Of a DNA stretch of 13,268 nucleotides, positions 6,874 to 13,268 are shown in pieces. The stretch spans positions 1 to 13,268 of the forward strand of contig NZEI01000012.1 of NCBI GenBank assembly GCA_002690405.1. The letters are read 5' to 3'. A program made the position numbers and the translations under genes. Within the stretch, counting starts at the first letter, position 1, and each line of letters begins with the position of its first letter. The stretch comes from Gammaproteobacteria bacterium (GTDB taxonomy: Bacteria; Pseudomonadota; Gammaproteobacteria; Pseudomonadales; Azotimanducaceae). The notes under the pieces were generated by a model. The model was not told the origin of the DNA, searched no databases, and saw only the letters and a list, made by a program, of their open reading frames with translations.

Positions 6874-7665
6874 ATGACCGACAACCAAATGCTCTACACC
6901 GTGGAAGACCACGTCGCGACCATTACCTTTAACCGGCCCGAACAACAGAATACGATCTCTGGAAGCATGTTGAAGCGTTTTAGCGATTTACTGCTGCAAG
7001 CGGATGCGGATGCGGATGTGCGCGCCATTATTATCACTGGCAGCGGCAAGTTCTTTTGCGCTGGTCTTGATCTACGTGGCAGTGATATCACTGACAATCT
7101 TTCATCAGAACGCTCCACACCAACCACCCTAGATTTAAAGAATACGCCGCCGACAGTACTGCACAATCTCGACACACCGACGATCGCAGCACTTAATGGT
7201 TCGGCCGCGGGCTACGGTATGGACCTGGCGCTGGGCTGCGATATTCGCATTATGGCCGACACCGCCAAACTCGCTGCCGCTTTCACAGCACGCGGGGTTG
7301 TTCCGGAGTCTGGTGGCACCTGGATCTTGCCACGCCTGATCGGCTGGTCGCGGGCCAGCGAAATTATCTTTACTGGCAAAACCCTCAGTGCCGCCGAGAG
7401 CGAGGACATGGGTTTAGTGTCCCACGTGGTCAACAACAACGAGGTTGGCGAACGTGCGAGCATGCTGGCCAAGGAGATCGCGGGACGCGCACCGCTGGCG
7501 GTTCAGGCATCAAAGCGCATGATGCGCATGGGTATGAACGAAACCTTCAACGACCACGTACATCACGTATTCTTACAACTGTTACCGCTGTTTCAGTCCA
7601 AAGACTTTGCTGAAGGTATGGCGTCGTTCATGGAAAAACGCGAAGCCGAATTCAAGGGCCGATAG
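6874..7665 (+). CDS. Enoyl-CoA hydratase/isomerase family protein (crotonase fold)
   Basis: 263 residues, full-length crotonase fold. FCAGLDL (61-67) and NGSAAGYG (108-115) provide the oxyanion hole. Against rat mitochondrial enoyl-CoA hydratase, the catalytic E144 aligns with D117 and E164 with F137, so the classical hydratase pair is absent. E145 in GVVPESGGTW falls where delta3,delta2-enoyl-CoA isomerases and PaaG carry their acid. An isomerase or other crotonase reaction is therefore at least as likely as hydration. GAGGGA at 6865-6870 precedes ATG. It lies between the Nudix and thiolase genes in one apparent operon. A hexamer GCGGAT occurs three times in tandem (7000-7017), encoding an Ala-Asp repeat in a variable helix. 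Residue alignment was done by eye. Confidence 0.9.
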   Translation: MTDNQMLYTVEDHVATITFNRPEQQNTISGSMLKRFSDLLLQADADADVRAIIITGSGKFFCAGLDLRGSDITDNLSSERSTPTTLDLKNTPPTVLHNLDTPTIAALNGSAAGYGMDLALGCDIRIMADTAKLAAAFTARGVVPESGGTWILPRLIGWSRASEIIFTGKTLSAAESEDMGLVSHVVNNNEVGERASMLAKEIAGRAPLAVQASKRMMRMGMNETFNDHVHHVFLQLLPLFQSKDFAEGMASFMEKREAEFKGR

Positions 7666-7707
7666 GCACACTACTGATTTACTGACTAGTTACGAAAAGG
7701 AGTTGTT

Positions 7708-8946
7708 ATGACAGACGCATACATTATTGACGCCGCACGTACACCCCGCGGTATCGGCAAACTCGGCAAGGGTTCACTGTCCGAGTTTCACCCGAGTCGT
7801 TTGCTCGCCAAAGTATTTGAGGGCATTGAACAACGCAATGACCTCAACACTGCCGAAATCGACGACGTCGTTGTGGGCTGCAGTTCCCAAGTGGGTAAGC
7901 AGGGTTCTTGCATCGGACGCATGGCCGCATTGGACGCCGGCTGGGATACCTCTGCCTCGGCTGTGACCCTTGACCGCTTTTGCGGGTCAGGCATCACTTC
8001 GGTAAATCTAGCCGCAGCGAACATCATGAGCGGTATGGATGACCTATGCGTCGCGGGCGGCGTAGAAATGATGTCGTATACCGCAACATTAATGCCGGAA
8101 AACAACAATCGCACGGTGGACGGCGGCAATTTGCACTTACGCGACTTGCACCCGCAACCGCACCAAGGCGTCTGTGCTGACATTATCGCCACCCTTGAAG
8201 GTTTCAGCCGTGAAGAATTGGATGCTTTGGCTGTCGAAAGTCAGAACCGAGCGCAACACGCCATGGCCAATGGCCACTTTGACCGCAGCTTGATTGCCGT
8301 TAGCAACGATGACGGCACAACCGCCCTAGACCGCGAAGAATTCCCGCGTCCAGGCACGACCCTCGAAACACTGGCGAGCCTGCCAACGGTGTTTTCGCAA
8401 TTCATGGATGCGCCAATCGATGACGGCGGCGAAACCTTTGCGCAACTGGTGGCGCGGCGCTACCCAGATCTGGCGATTAATCATGTCCACCATGCTGGCA
8501 ACAGTTCAGGGGTGGTGGATGGCGCCGCCGCACTGATTTTGAGCAACAAGGCCTACGCCGATAAAGTCGGCTGGAAACCCCGCGCGCGCATTGTCGCCAT
8601 GGCAACAGTTGGCGGTGACCCAACACTGATGCTGAATGAACCTGTACCTGCGGCAAAGAAAGCGCTGGAGCGCGCAGGCATGACTACGAACGATATCGAC
8701 TTGTTTGAAATCAACGAAGCTTTCTCTGTGGTTGCGGCAAAGTTCATACGCGACCTCGCATTGGATCCAGCCAAGGTCAACGTCAATGGCGGAGCCATGG
8801 CTCTAGGTCATCCAATTGCGGCGACCGGCTCTATTTTAATCGGCACGGTACTCGATGAGTTGGAGCGGCGAGATCTGAACACTGGCCTGGTCACCATGTG
8901 CACGGGCGGTGGCATGGCACCCGCAATCATCATTGAACGGGTCTAA
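7708..8946 (+). CDS. Acetyl-CoA acyltransferase/acetyltransferase (thiolase)
   Basis: 412 residues. The catalytic triad is visible: C92 in DRFCGSGI (nucleophile), H368 in GGAMALGHPIAATG and C398 in CTGGGMAP, plus the INEAF block. The enzyme cleaves 3-oxoacyl-CoA with CoA to acetyl- (or propionyl-) CoA and a shortened acyl-CoA, or condenses in reverse. The VHHAGNSSGVVDGAA segment and GHPIAATG differ slightly from the usual TAGNSSG.SDGAA and GHPLGATG, as in thiolases outside the FadA group that often sit in catabolic clusters. AAGGAG at 7697-7702, 5 nt before ATG, is the best ribosome site of the cluster. The end overlaps the following lipoprotein gene. Confidence 0.95.
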   Translation: MTDAYIIDAARTPRGIGKLGKGSLSEFHPSRLLAKVFEGIEQRNDLNTAEIDDVVVGCSSQVGKQGSCIGRMAALDAGWDTSASAVTLDRFCGSGITSVNLAAANIMSGMDDLCVAGGVEMMSYTATLMPENNNRTVDGGNLHLRDLHPQPHQGVCADIIATLEGFSREELDALAVESQNRAQHAMANGHFDRSLIAVSNDDGTTALDREEFPRPGTTLETLASLPTVFSQFMDAPIDDGGETFAQLVARRYPDLAINHVHHAGNSSGVVDGAAALILSNKAYADKVGWKPRARIVAMATVGGDPTLMLNEPVPAAKKALERAGMTTNDIDLFEINEAFSVVAAKFIRDLALDPAKVNVNGGAMALGHPIAATGSILIGTVLDELERRDLNTGLVTMCTGGGMAPAIIIERV

Positions 8947-9643
8947 AACCCGCGGTCTAGGGTTTATCGTAGTCGCCTGCCTCCTGGCAGGCGGGTGCGG
9001 TAATACGCAACAGCAAACACTGTTGGATGCAGAGAATTTTCTTGTTCAGTGGTTAGCTAAAAGCAATGCATCGCAGCCGGCAACCTGTCATGCCTTTGGT
9101 TTGCTGATGTTCCCAGCCGCCTCATGTGCGGACATGCAAGAACACGCCGCTCAAGTGGTGCCTGAGAGTCGCAAACGCGAGCGCATCAAAGCGCTCGAGT
9201 GCTTTGGCGACGGTGCTCAACGCGCATGCGGTGAATTTGTGGAGATCTGGTATACAAGCCGGGATCGGCGCGGACGGCCGATTAAGGAGGGTGCTGTGGT
9301 TAAACGCGACGACGGTAAATTTCGGTTGTACTGGTATCGCTCGGATCTTTTGTTCACCACGCTGACACAGCGCGCTGAGGCTGCCGAGCAGTCAATGACC
9401 GCCGCCGAGCAGGCGCAAGATCGTTTATCAGCCGTATATAACGAAATGGTTAACAACCACTCGGAATTGTATGCCTACCCACCCTGCCTCGACGACGTTC
9501 GGGTATCGAGCACAACAATGCTGGGCTCTGCATTCAACCACAGCGCCGCCGACCCTGGTGAAATAAACCGCCGGGCGAACAGTTGTGCAAGCCAAATGTG
9601 TTTCGCTTTAATTGGCCAGAAAGTAGCAACCCTGTGTCCATAA
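8909..9643 (+). CDS. Cysteine-rich lipoprotein of unknown function
   Basis: 244 residues from GTG 8909; no family recognised. The segment GLGFIVVACLLAGGC ends in a lipobox with C30 as the lipidated residue; the +2 residue is Gly, which favours the outer membrane. The mature part has eight more cysteines (60, 73, 98, 107, 193, 226, 231, 243), enough for four disulfides, consistent with periplasmic location. Residues about 151-185 look helical and coiled-coil-like (Ala/Glu/Gln rich). A beta-type middle (EFVEIWYTSRD to FRLYWYRSDLL, 109-148) may be a small domain. The start is uncertain: TTG at 8933 would give a more usual 21-residue signal peptide; neither has a good ribosome site, and both overlap the thiolase end, suggesting translational coupling. 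Confidence 0.75.
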   Translation: MAWHPQSSLNGSKTRGLGFIVVACLLAGGCGNTQQQTLLDAENFLVQWLAKSNASQPATCHAFGLLMFPAASCADMQEHAAQVVPESRKRERIKALECFGDGAQRACGEFVEIWYTSRDRRGRPIKEGAVVKRDDGKFRLYWYRSDLLFTTLTQRAEAAEQSMTAAEQAQDRLSAVYNEMVNNHSELYAYPPCLDDVRVSSTTMLGSAFNHSAADPGEINRRANSCASQMCFALIGQKVATLCP

Positions 9644-9689
9644 TGCTCATATGCGGCCTTCAGTTAAGTTCACCATGGATACCTAAGTT

Positions 9690-10877
9690 ATGCCAGATTC
9701 CAAAAAAGCTGCCGAATTTCGCGCCGAATTACGCGACTGGTTAGCAGAAAACTGTCCCGAGGGGGTTCGCGATGGCGCTGAACCCAATGTAGAAACTACG
9801 CCATGGGGCAGCTCTAGCATTGAACTGGACGACGATAGTCGGATCTGGCTCGAACGCATGGCTGGGCGAGGATTTACCGTGCCAACCTGGCCGGTGGAAT
9901 ACGGTGGTGCAGGACTGGACAGAGATCTCTATCCGGTGCTGATAGAAGAGCTGAAACGCATTAATGCACGTACGCCGCTGACCGGGCGCGGTGTCAACTA
10001 TATCGGGCCGACGATTCTTGAACTGGGTACCGATGAACAAAAAGCGCGCTGGCTGCCTGGAATCGCGCGCGGCGAAGGCGGCTGGGCCATGGGTTATTCC
10101 GAACCTGGAGCGGGTTCCGACCTCGCCAGCCTTGCTTGCCGGGCCGAACTCGATGGCGACCATTACCTGATCAATGGGCGCAAGGTATGGACCTCTGATG
10201 CCATGGACTGTGACTATATCTTTATTTTGGCGCGAACCGACCCAGACGCACCCCAGCATCTTGGCATCAGTTTAATACTGGTTGATATGCATCAGTCAGG
10301 CGTACAGGTCAGTCCCATCCGCCTGCTTAGCGGGGCTTCGCCATTTAACGAAACCGTTTTTGAGAATGCCATTGCCTCGGCTAATGACGTCATCGGTGGC
10401 GTCAATAATGGTTGGACAGTAGGCAAACGCCTACTGCAATTTGAGCGCTCAACTCATGCGGGCATAAACACCTCCGGCTCTCAGGGCGGTCGCGCCAGCA
10501 GCAATATGTTGCCTGAGCAACTGCGGCCCTATCTATCCGACCAACCTGCATTGCGCCGCGCCCTAGTCAAACACCAGATGGCATTTGCCGCACAGCGCCT
10601 AACTCAGCAACGGGTGATAGAAGAAACCGCTGCCAACGCTCCAGGCTTCGCCTCTTCGGCAGTTAAGCTGTCCAATGCACTGATCACTCAGGCGGGCGAT
10701 GAATTACTTATCGATGCCCTGGGCACCCAAGGTGTGGGCTGGGACGGCGATTTCTTAGCCAGCGAATTGGCGGCCACACGCACTTGGTTAAAACAAAAAT
10801 CTCTGACCATCGCCGGCGGCACGATGGAGGTACAGAAAAATATCATCGCGAAGCGAGTATTGGGTCTACCGGACTGA
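9690..10877 (+). CDS. Acyl-CoA dehydrogenase
   Basis: 395 residues, the full family length: N-terminal helical domain (about 1-130), beta domain with the FAD/substrate motif GYSEPGAGSDLASL (135-148) and KVWTSDA (165-171), and a C-terminal helical domain. It introduces a 2,3 double bond in an acyl-CoA, passing electrons to ETF. The usual catalytic Glu of the YEGT motif (MCAD E376) is Gly here, in IAGGTMEVQKN (374-384). E252 in FERS aligns with the alternative base of isovaleryl-CoA dehydrogenase (E254), so activity is likely retained. Known: the GGT type is frequent among steroid and branched side-chain dehydrogenases, some of them heteromeric. The ribosome site is weak. It is the last gene of the plus cluster and convergent with pdxH 17 bp away. 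Confidence 0.93.
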   Translation: MPDSKKAAEFRAELRDWLAENCPEGVRDGAEPNVETTPWGSSSIELDDDSRIWLERMAGRGFTVPTWPVEYGGAGLDRDLYPVLIEELKRINARTPLTGRGVNYIGPTILELGTDEQKARWLPGIARGEGGWAMGYSEPGAGSDLASLACRAELDGDHYLINGRKVWTSDAMDCDYIFILARTDPDAPQHLGISLILVDMHQSGVQVSPIRLLSGASPFNETVFENAIASANDVIGGVNNGWTVGKRLLQFERSTHAGINTSGSQGGRASSNMLPEQLRPYLSDQPALRRALVKHQMAFAAQRLTQQRVIEETAANAPGFASSAVKLSNALITQAGDELLIDALGTQGVGWDGDFLASELAATRTWLKQKSLTIAGGTMEVQKNIIAKRVLGLPD

Positions 10878-10894
10878 TCCGCGCTTGCTGTAGA

Positions 10895-11539
10895 TCAGGG
10901 TTGTAGCCGCTCTATCGTCCACTGATCAGCATCTAAAGATGCGCGGTGAAAGCGAAACCGATCATGCAGTCGGCCCTCGCGACCCTGCCAAAATTCATAA
11001 GCCAATGGCTGCAGGCAAAAGCCAACCCAGGATTCTGGGCGCCGGATCGCATGCTCTGCAGATTCCGCAAGTTCGCTATAACGGGCCTCAAGAGCAGCAC
11101 GAGATTCAATAGGCTGGCTTTGCTCAGATGCTGCCGCGGCCCACTGGCTCGCCTCAGGCCGGGAATAAAAATAATCGTCTGCTGCCTGCGCGCTAAGCAA
11201 GTGCACTGGGCCACGAATGCGCACTTGCCGGTCCAGCTCGCGCCAGTGAAATAACAGTTCGGCACTAGGATTAGCCGCCAGAGCGCGGCCTTTTTCGCTG
11301 CGCTGATCGCTAAACCAGACGAAGCCGTCAGCATCAACGTCCTTCAGCAATACAATACGCACCGAGGGCTGGCCTTGGGCGTCTGCGGTTGCCAACGCCA
11401 TGGCGGTCGCATCGGGTACGGCCTTGGTAAGTGCATGATCGAACCATCCCTTGAACTGATCCAAGGGCTGCTTAGCTAAGTCTGCTTTGCTTAGTTCGGC
11501 GTAAGCGTACTCTCTACGGATGTCGCGCGTTTGATCCAT
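10895..11539 (-). CDS. pdxH: Pyridoxamine/pyridoxine 5'-phosphate oxidase
   Basis: 214 residues from ATG 11539, colinear with E. coli PdxH (218). It oxidises PNP or PMP to pyridoxal 5'-phosphate with FMN and O2, as a cytosolic homodimer. Visible blocks: RREYAYAELSKADLAKQPLD at the start, SVRIVLLKDVDADGFVWFSD (FMN binding), LLFHWRELDRQVRIRG, SRPEASQWAAAASEQS, and the C-terminal EFWQGREGRLHDRFRF carrying the conserved Arg and His that contact substrate. Frame also continues to TTG 11545; ATG 11539 is preferred because it matches family length, with AGGA (11553-11550) 10 nt upstream. The whole start region lies in a predicted leader hairpin. It is transcribed toward the acyl-CoA dehydrogenase gene. 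Confidence 0.96.
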   Translation of the reverse strand: MDQTRDIRREYAYAELSKADLAKQPLDQFKGWFDHALTKAVPDATAMALATADAQGQPSVRIVLLKDVDADGFVWFSDQRSEKGRALAANPSAELLFHWRELDRQVRIRGPVHLLSAQAADDYFYSRPEASQWAAAASEQSQPIESRAALEARYSELAESAEHAIRRPESWVGFCLQPLAYEFWQGREGRLHDRFRFHRASLDADQWTIERLQP

Positions 11540-11543
11540 TATC

Positions 11544-11578
11544 AAGGGGTCCTATACAGCCGCTATAGCCTACCCCTT
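11544..11578 (-). promoter_or_regulatory. Two-tier hairpin covering the pdxH ribosome site
   Basis: Inverted arms AAGGGGT and ACCCCTT (11544-11550 and 11572-11578) enclose a second pair, CTATA (11552-11556) and TATAG (11564-11568), around a 7-nt loop. On the minus-strand RNA the 3' side contains the AGGA ribosome site (11553-11550) and stops only about 4 nt before ATG 11539. If it folds, it would block ribosome access, so it could be a translational switch or a protein binding site. It has no U-tract, so it is not a terminator. Confidence 0.45.
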
Positions 11579-11594
11579 CGCCTCAATCGAGGCG
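11579..11594. other. Small GC-rich hairpin between the MFS and pdxH genes
   Basis: CGCCTC (11579-11584), a 4-nt loop AATC, and GAGGCG (11589-11594) form a perfect stem, extendable by one T-A pair on each side. It lies just beyond the MFS stop codon and before pdxH on the minus strand. No run of U follows in either direction, so it is at most a transcript-end stabiliser or a pause element. Confidence 0.4.
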
Positions 11595-11596
11595 AG

Positions 11597-12820
11597 TCAA
11601 TCCGTTGTTGCGCTGCGGTAAGACCAAACCTTGGAAAAAAATACGCCGTAAAAAAACAACAAAAGCGATACAAACATGGCAGGCACTAGGGCATTTAAGG
11701 TGCCAAAATTTTCGATAATCCAACCCAGCAAAATTGCGCCAATGGGCGCACTACCGACCATGCCGACGCTAAATACCGACAGCACCCGCCCCCTGTATTC
11801 GGCTTCTGCTGACTCTTGCACAATGGTACGCGCCAATGTCGTGGTAACGCCCATATTTAAGCCCCAGCCAATGGTTGCGACCACCAGTAGCCATAGCTCC
11901 GGCTTAATCCAAATAAGCAGCAAAACCAGAATCCGCGTGAGCTGCATGATAAGAAATAACTTGCCTGGGAATTTGAGCGGCATATAGCGCAGTAACAGCA
12001 TGTTAGAAAGCGCAGCGGCAGCGAAGAATACGGCCATGAGCCATGCCAACATCCATGCATCGCCGTCGTATACCCTCTTTACGATAAAGGGGAAGGCGGT
12101 GACAAAGGATCCCGCATTGAAAATACTCGACACAAAATTTATCAACAGTGCATCAAAAATAACTGGGCTACGATAGGTTGCACGCAGCCCATCCGCTATG
12201 CCGCGCAATGCCGATACTGAAGACGTTGTGGTCTGAGCCACGGGCATCGGTGCTATGCGCAGCATCATGATCCCTGCCAGCAGCAGACTCAGGGCTTGCA
12301 TGACCAGTACCGGGGTAATGCCTAAACGGTCAATCTGACCCGCAAGACCTAAACCCACAACCTGCACCACATAGCCAATAGCAGTTGCGATGGTGACACC
12401 CTGCTGCACCAAGTCGCCGCTAACGCGGTTTAAAATCGCTTGCTGACCCGGCATCGAGTAGGACTGCACCACGCTCATACCGAGCCCCCATAGGGTCACG
12501 GTGGCCACCCCGAGCCATTGCCACTGCTCCATCAGCAGCAAAAACACGGGGAAAATCGGCGCGACCAAGTAAATTTGTGCCAGTAAGCGACGGGCGTCCG
12601 TACGGTCAGCACTGGCTCCCCCCATAAGCATGAGTACTATGCCGGGAATGCCGATTACTGCCTGGATTACCCCAACCTGGTCGGCTGGAAGATTAAGAAT
12701 CCCGATCAATATCCAGCTTAACAGCAACTGCTGCATGGCCAATGCCATGCCTGAGAAACCCGTAGACCCTAGATAGGCACCAAAGCCTGGGGCGCTCCAA
12801 ACCGATTTGGTCACTGTCAA
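11597..12820 (-). CDS. MFS transporter, EntS/DHA3-like exporter type
   Basis: 407 residues with about 12 hydrophobic segments. GGASADRTDARRLL (67-80) after the second helix is the MFS motif-A loop (G...DR...RR), and EYRGRVLSVFSVGMVGSAPIGAILLG near residues 340-365 matches the enterobactin-exporter/TIGR00900-like branch. These are drug- or siderophore-type exporters driven by proton exchange; no substrate can be assigned. TTG at 12820 is chosen because GGAG lies 8-9 nt upstream; the GTG at 12814 would be too far from it. It shares strand and close spacing (51 bp) with pdxH and may be co-transcribed with it. A gap of 94 bp separates it from the HAD gene. Confidence 0.87.
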   Translation of the reverse strand: MTVTKSVWSAPGFGAYLGSTGFSGMALAMQQLLLSWILIGILNLPADQVGVIQAVIGIPGIVLMLMGGASADRTDARRLLAQIYLVAPIFPVFLLLMEQWQWLGVATVTLWGLGMSVVQSYSMPGQQAILNRVSGDLVQQGVTIATAIGYVVQVVGLGLAGQIDRLGITPVLVMQALSLLLAGIMMLRIAPMPVAQTTTSSVSALRGIADGLRATYRSPVIFDALLINFVSSIFNAGSFVTAFPFIVKRVYDGDAWMLAWLMAVFFAAAALSNMLLLRYMPLKFPGKLFLIMQLTRILVLLLIWIKPELWLLVVATIGWGLNMGVTTTLARTIVQESAEAEYRGRVLSVFSVGMVGSAPIGAILLGWIIENFGTLNALVPAMFVSLLLFFYGVFFSKVWSYRSATTD

Positions 12821-12837
12821 AACAATTTCTCCAACCC

Positions 12838-12861
12838 TCTACGCTAGGAGAATCTACGCTA
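12838..12861. repeat. 9-bp direct repeat upstream of the MFS exporter gene
   Basis: TCTACGCTA occurs at 12838-12846 and again at 12853-12861, a 15-bp period, 18-41 bp upstream of the TTG start. It lies where the transcript start or an operator of the exporter gene would be expected. No convincing -35/-10 pair was found here. The repeat is short and could be chance. Confidence 0.3.
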
Positions 12862-12914
12862 ATTCAGACAGTTGCAATGCCTAAAAATTCAGCATTGGAC
12901 CATCACCTGACTTA

Positions 12915-13268
12915 TTAGGTGGTCAACAATTGCGGTAATTGTGTGAGCTTGTGCAGTCTGTATTGCGCAGCGCTGAAGTCGTGGCTGCGGGTAAAGTGAT
13001 AGTCCACTACCGCACAATCTATGCCCGCCGCTCGAGCGGCACGTAGTCCCCGCTCCGAATCTTCAATCACTAGAGCCTGCTGGGGCGTTGCTGAAAACTT
13101 ATGCAGTGCGGTCAAATAAGGTTCTGGGTGGGGCTTTGATTCTTCATAGTCTTCACGGGCGAGAACAAACTGCATGAATTGCAGTAGGTCTGGGTTGCTG
13201 TGTATGAGCTCAAAATCTCGACGCTTACAGGTCGTCACAATGGCCATTTGATAGCGTGGGGCGAGCTC
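12915..13268 (-). CDS. HAD-superfamily phosphatase, C-terminal part (runs off right edge)
   Basis: 118 codons are open to the window edge, so the gene begins outside. Visible HAD motifs: II in AIVTTCKRRD (Thr), III in YEESKPHPEPYLTAL (catalytic Lys), and IV in ALVIEDSERGLRAARAAG (acidic pair plus the G...A.AAG turn). This spacing is that of the GmhB/beta-phosphoglucomutase/phosphoglycolate-phosphatase-like subfamily, which hydrolyses small phosphoesters or isomerises sugar phosphates. Motif I (DxDxT) and the cap domain, which set substrate choice, lie beyond the window. An internal ATG at 13247 is not the true start, because the frame and homology continue upstream of it. Confidence 0.88.
   Translation of the reverse strand, partial: ELAPRYQMAIVTTCKRRDFELIHSNPDLLQFMQFVLAREDYEESKPHPEPYLTALHKFSATPQQALVIEDSERGLRAARAAGIDCAVVDYHFTRSHDFSAAQYRLHKLTQLPQLLTT

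Noticed and set aside
7788..8192. 134-codon open frame on the minus strand
   Set aside because: Antisense to the thiolase catalytic region; no recognisable domain.
9741..10259. 172-codon open frame on the minus strand
   Set aside because: It is entirely antisense to the well-supported acyl-CoA dehydrogenase, shows no family motif and has the look of a shadow frame.
11579..11594. Hairpin as rho-independent terminator of the MFS gene
   Set aside because: No U-tract follows in either direction.

Overview
The window looks like ordinary chromosomal DNA of an aerobic gammaproteobacterium. The tRNA-Glu with encoded CCA, the E. coli-type PdxH, the Gram-negative envelope proteins (a DUF481 outer-membrane barrel and a lipoprotein) and the rich acyl-CoA catabolic gene set all fit this. 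A marine heterotroph of the Cellvibrionales/Spongiibacteraceae/Halieaceae type is plausible, but that is inference from gene content. There is no transposase, integrase, phage gene, CRISPR array or recognisable defence gene.

Layout. (1) Positions 1-99, minus: the first 33 codons of a fused indolepyruvate ferredoxin oxidoreductase-type gene, divergent from an Lrp/AsnC regulator (250-738, plus). The AT-rich gap between them holds a 9-bp inverted repeat and a 12-bp palindrome that look like operators. (2) 883-2289, plus: a GPH-family (MelB-like) cation symporter whose upstream region repeats part of that palindrome. (3) 2331-2543, minus: a compact tRNA-Glu(UUC) unit with a near-consensus promoter, a GC-rich discriminator and a strong terminator. 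(4) 2593-5036, minus: three closely packed genes, namely a small membrane-anchored unknown, a DUF815 AAA+ ATPase and a DUF481 outer-membrane barrel. (5) 5098-10877, plus: six co-directional genes. They encode a luciferase-like flavin oxidoreductase, a NUDT7/19-like Nudix hydrolase, an enoyl-CoA hydratase/isomerase, a thiolase, a cysteine-rich lipoprotein and an acyl-CoA dehydrogenase. (6) 10895-13268, minus: pdxH with an unusual leader hairpin, a second MFS transporter of the drug/siderophore-exporter type, and the C-terminal part of a HAD phosphatase that runs off the window.

How they may work together. The plus-strand cluster (5) supplies dehydrogenation, double-bond handling and thiolytic cleavage of acyl-CoAs, plus a possible flavin oxygenase for an initial oxidation and a Nudix enzyme for clearing CoA esters. 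It reads as a catabolic operon for an unusual acyl or terpenoid/steroid-like side chain; the substrate cannot be read from the sequence. The Lrp/IOR pair at the left end is a typical regulator-enzyme pair for 2-oxo acids from amino acids, and it may also control the GPH transporter.

No clearly new system stands out. The points most worth a second look are the operator-like arrangement at 151-217 and its echo at 826-837, the hairpin covering the pdxH start, the eight-cysteine lipoprotein inside the acyl-CoA operon, and the isomerase-like rather than hydratase-like active site of the enoyl-CoA hydratase homologue.
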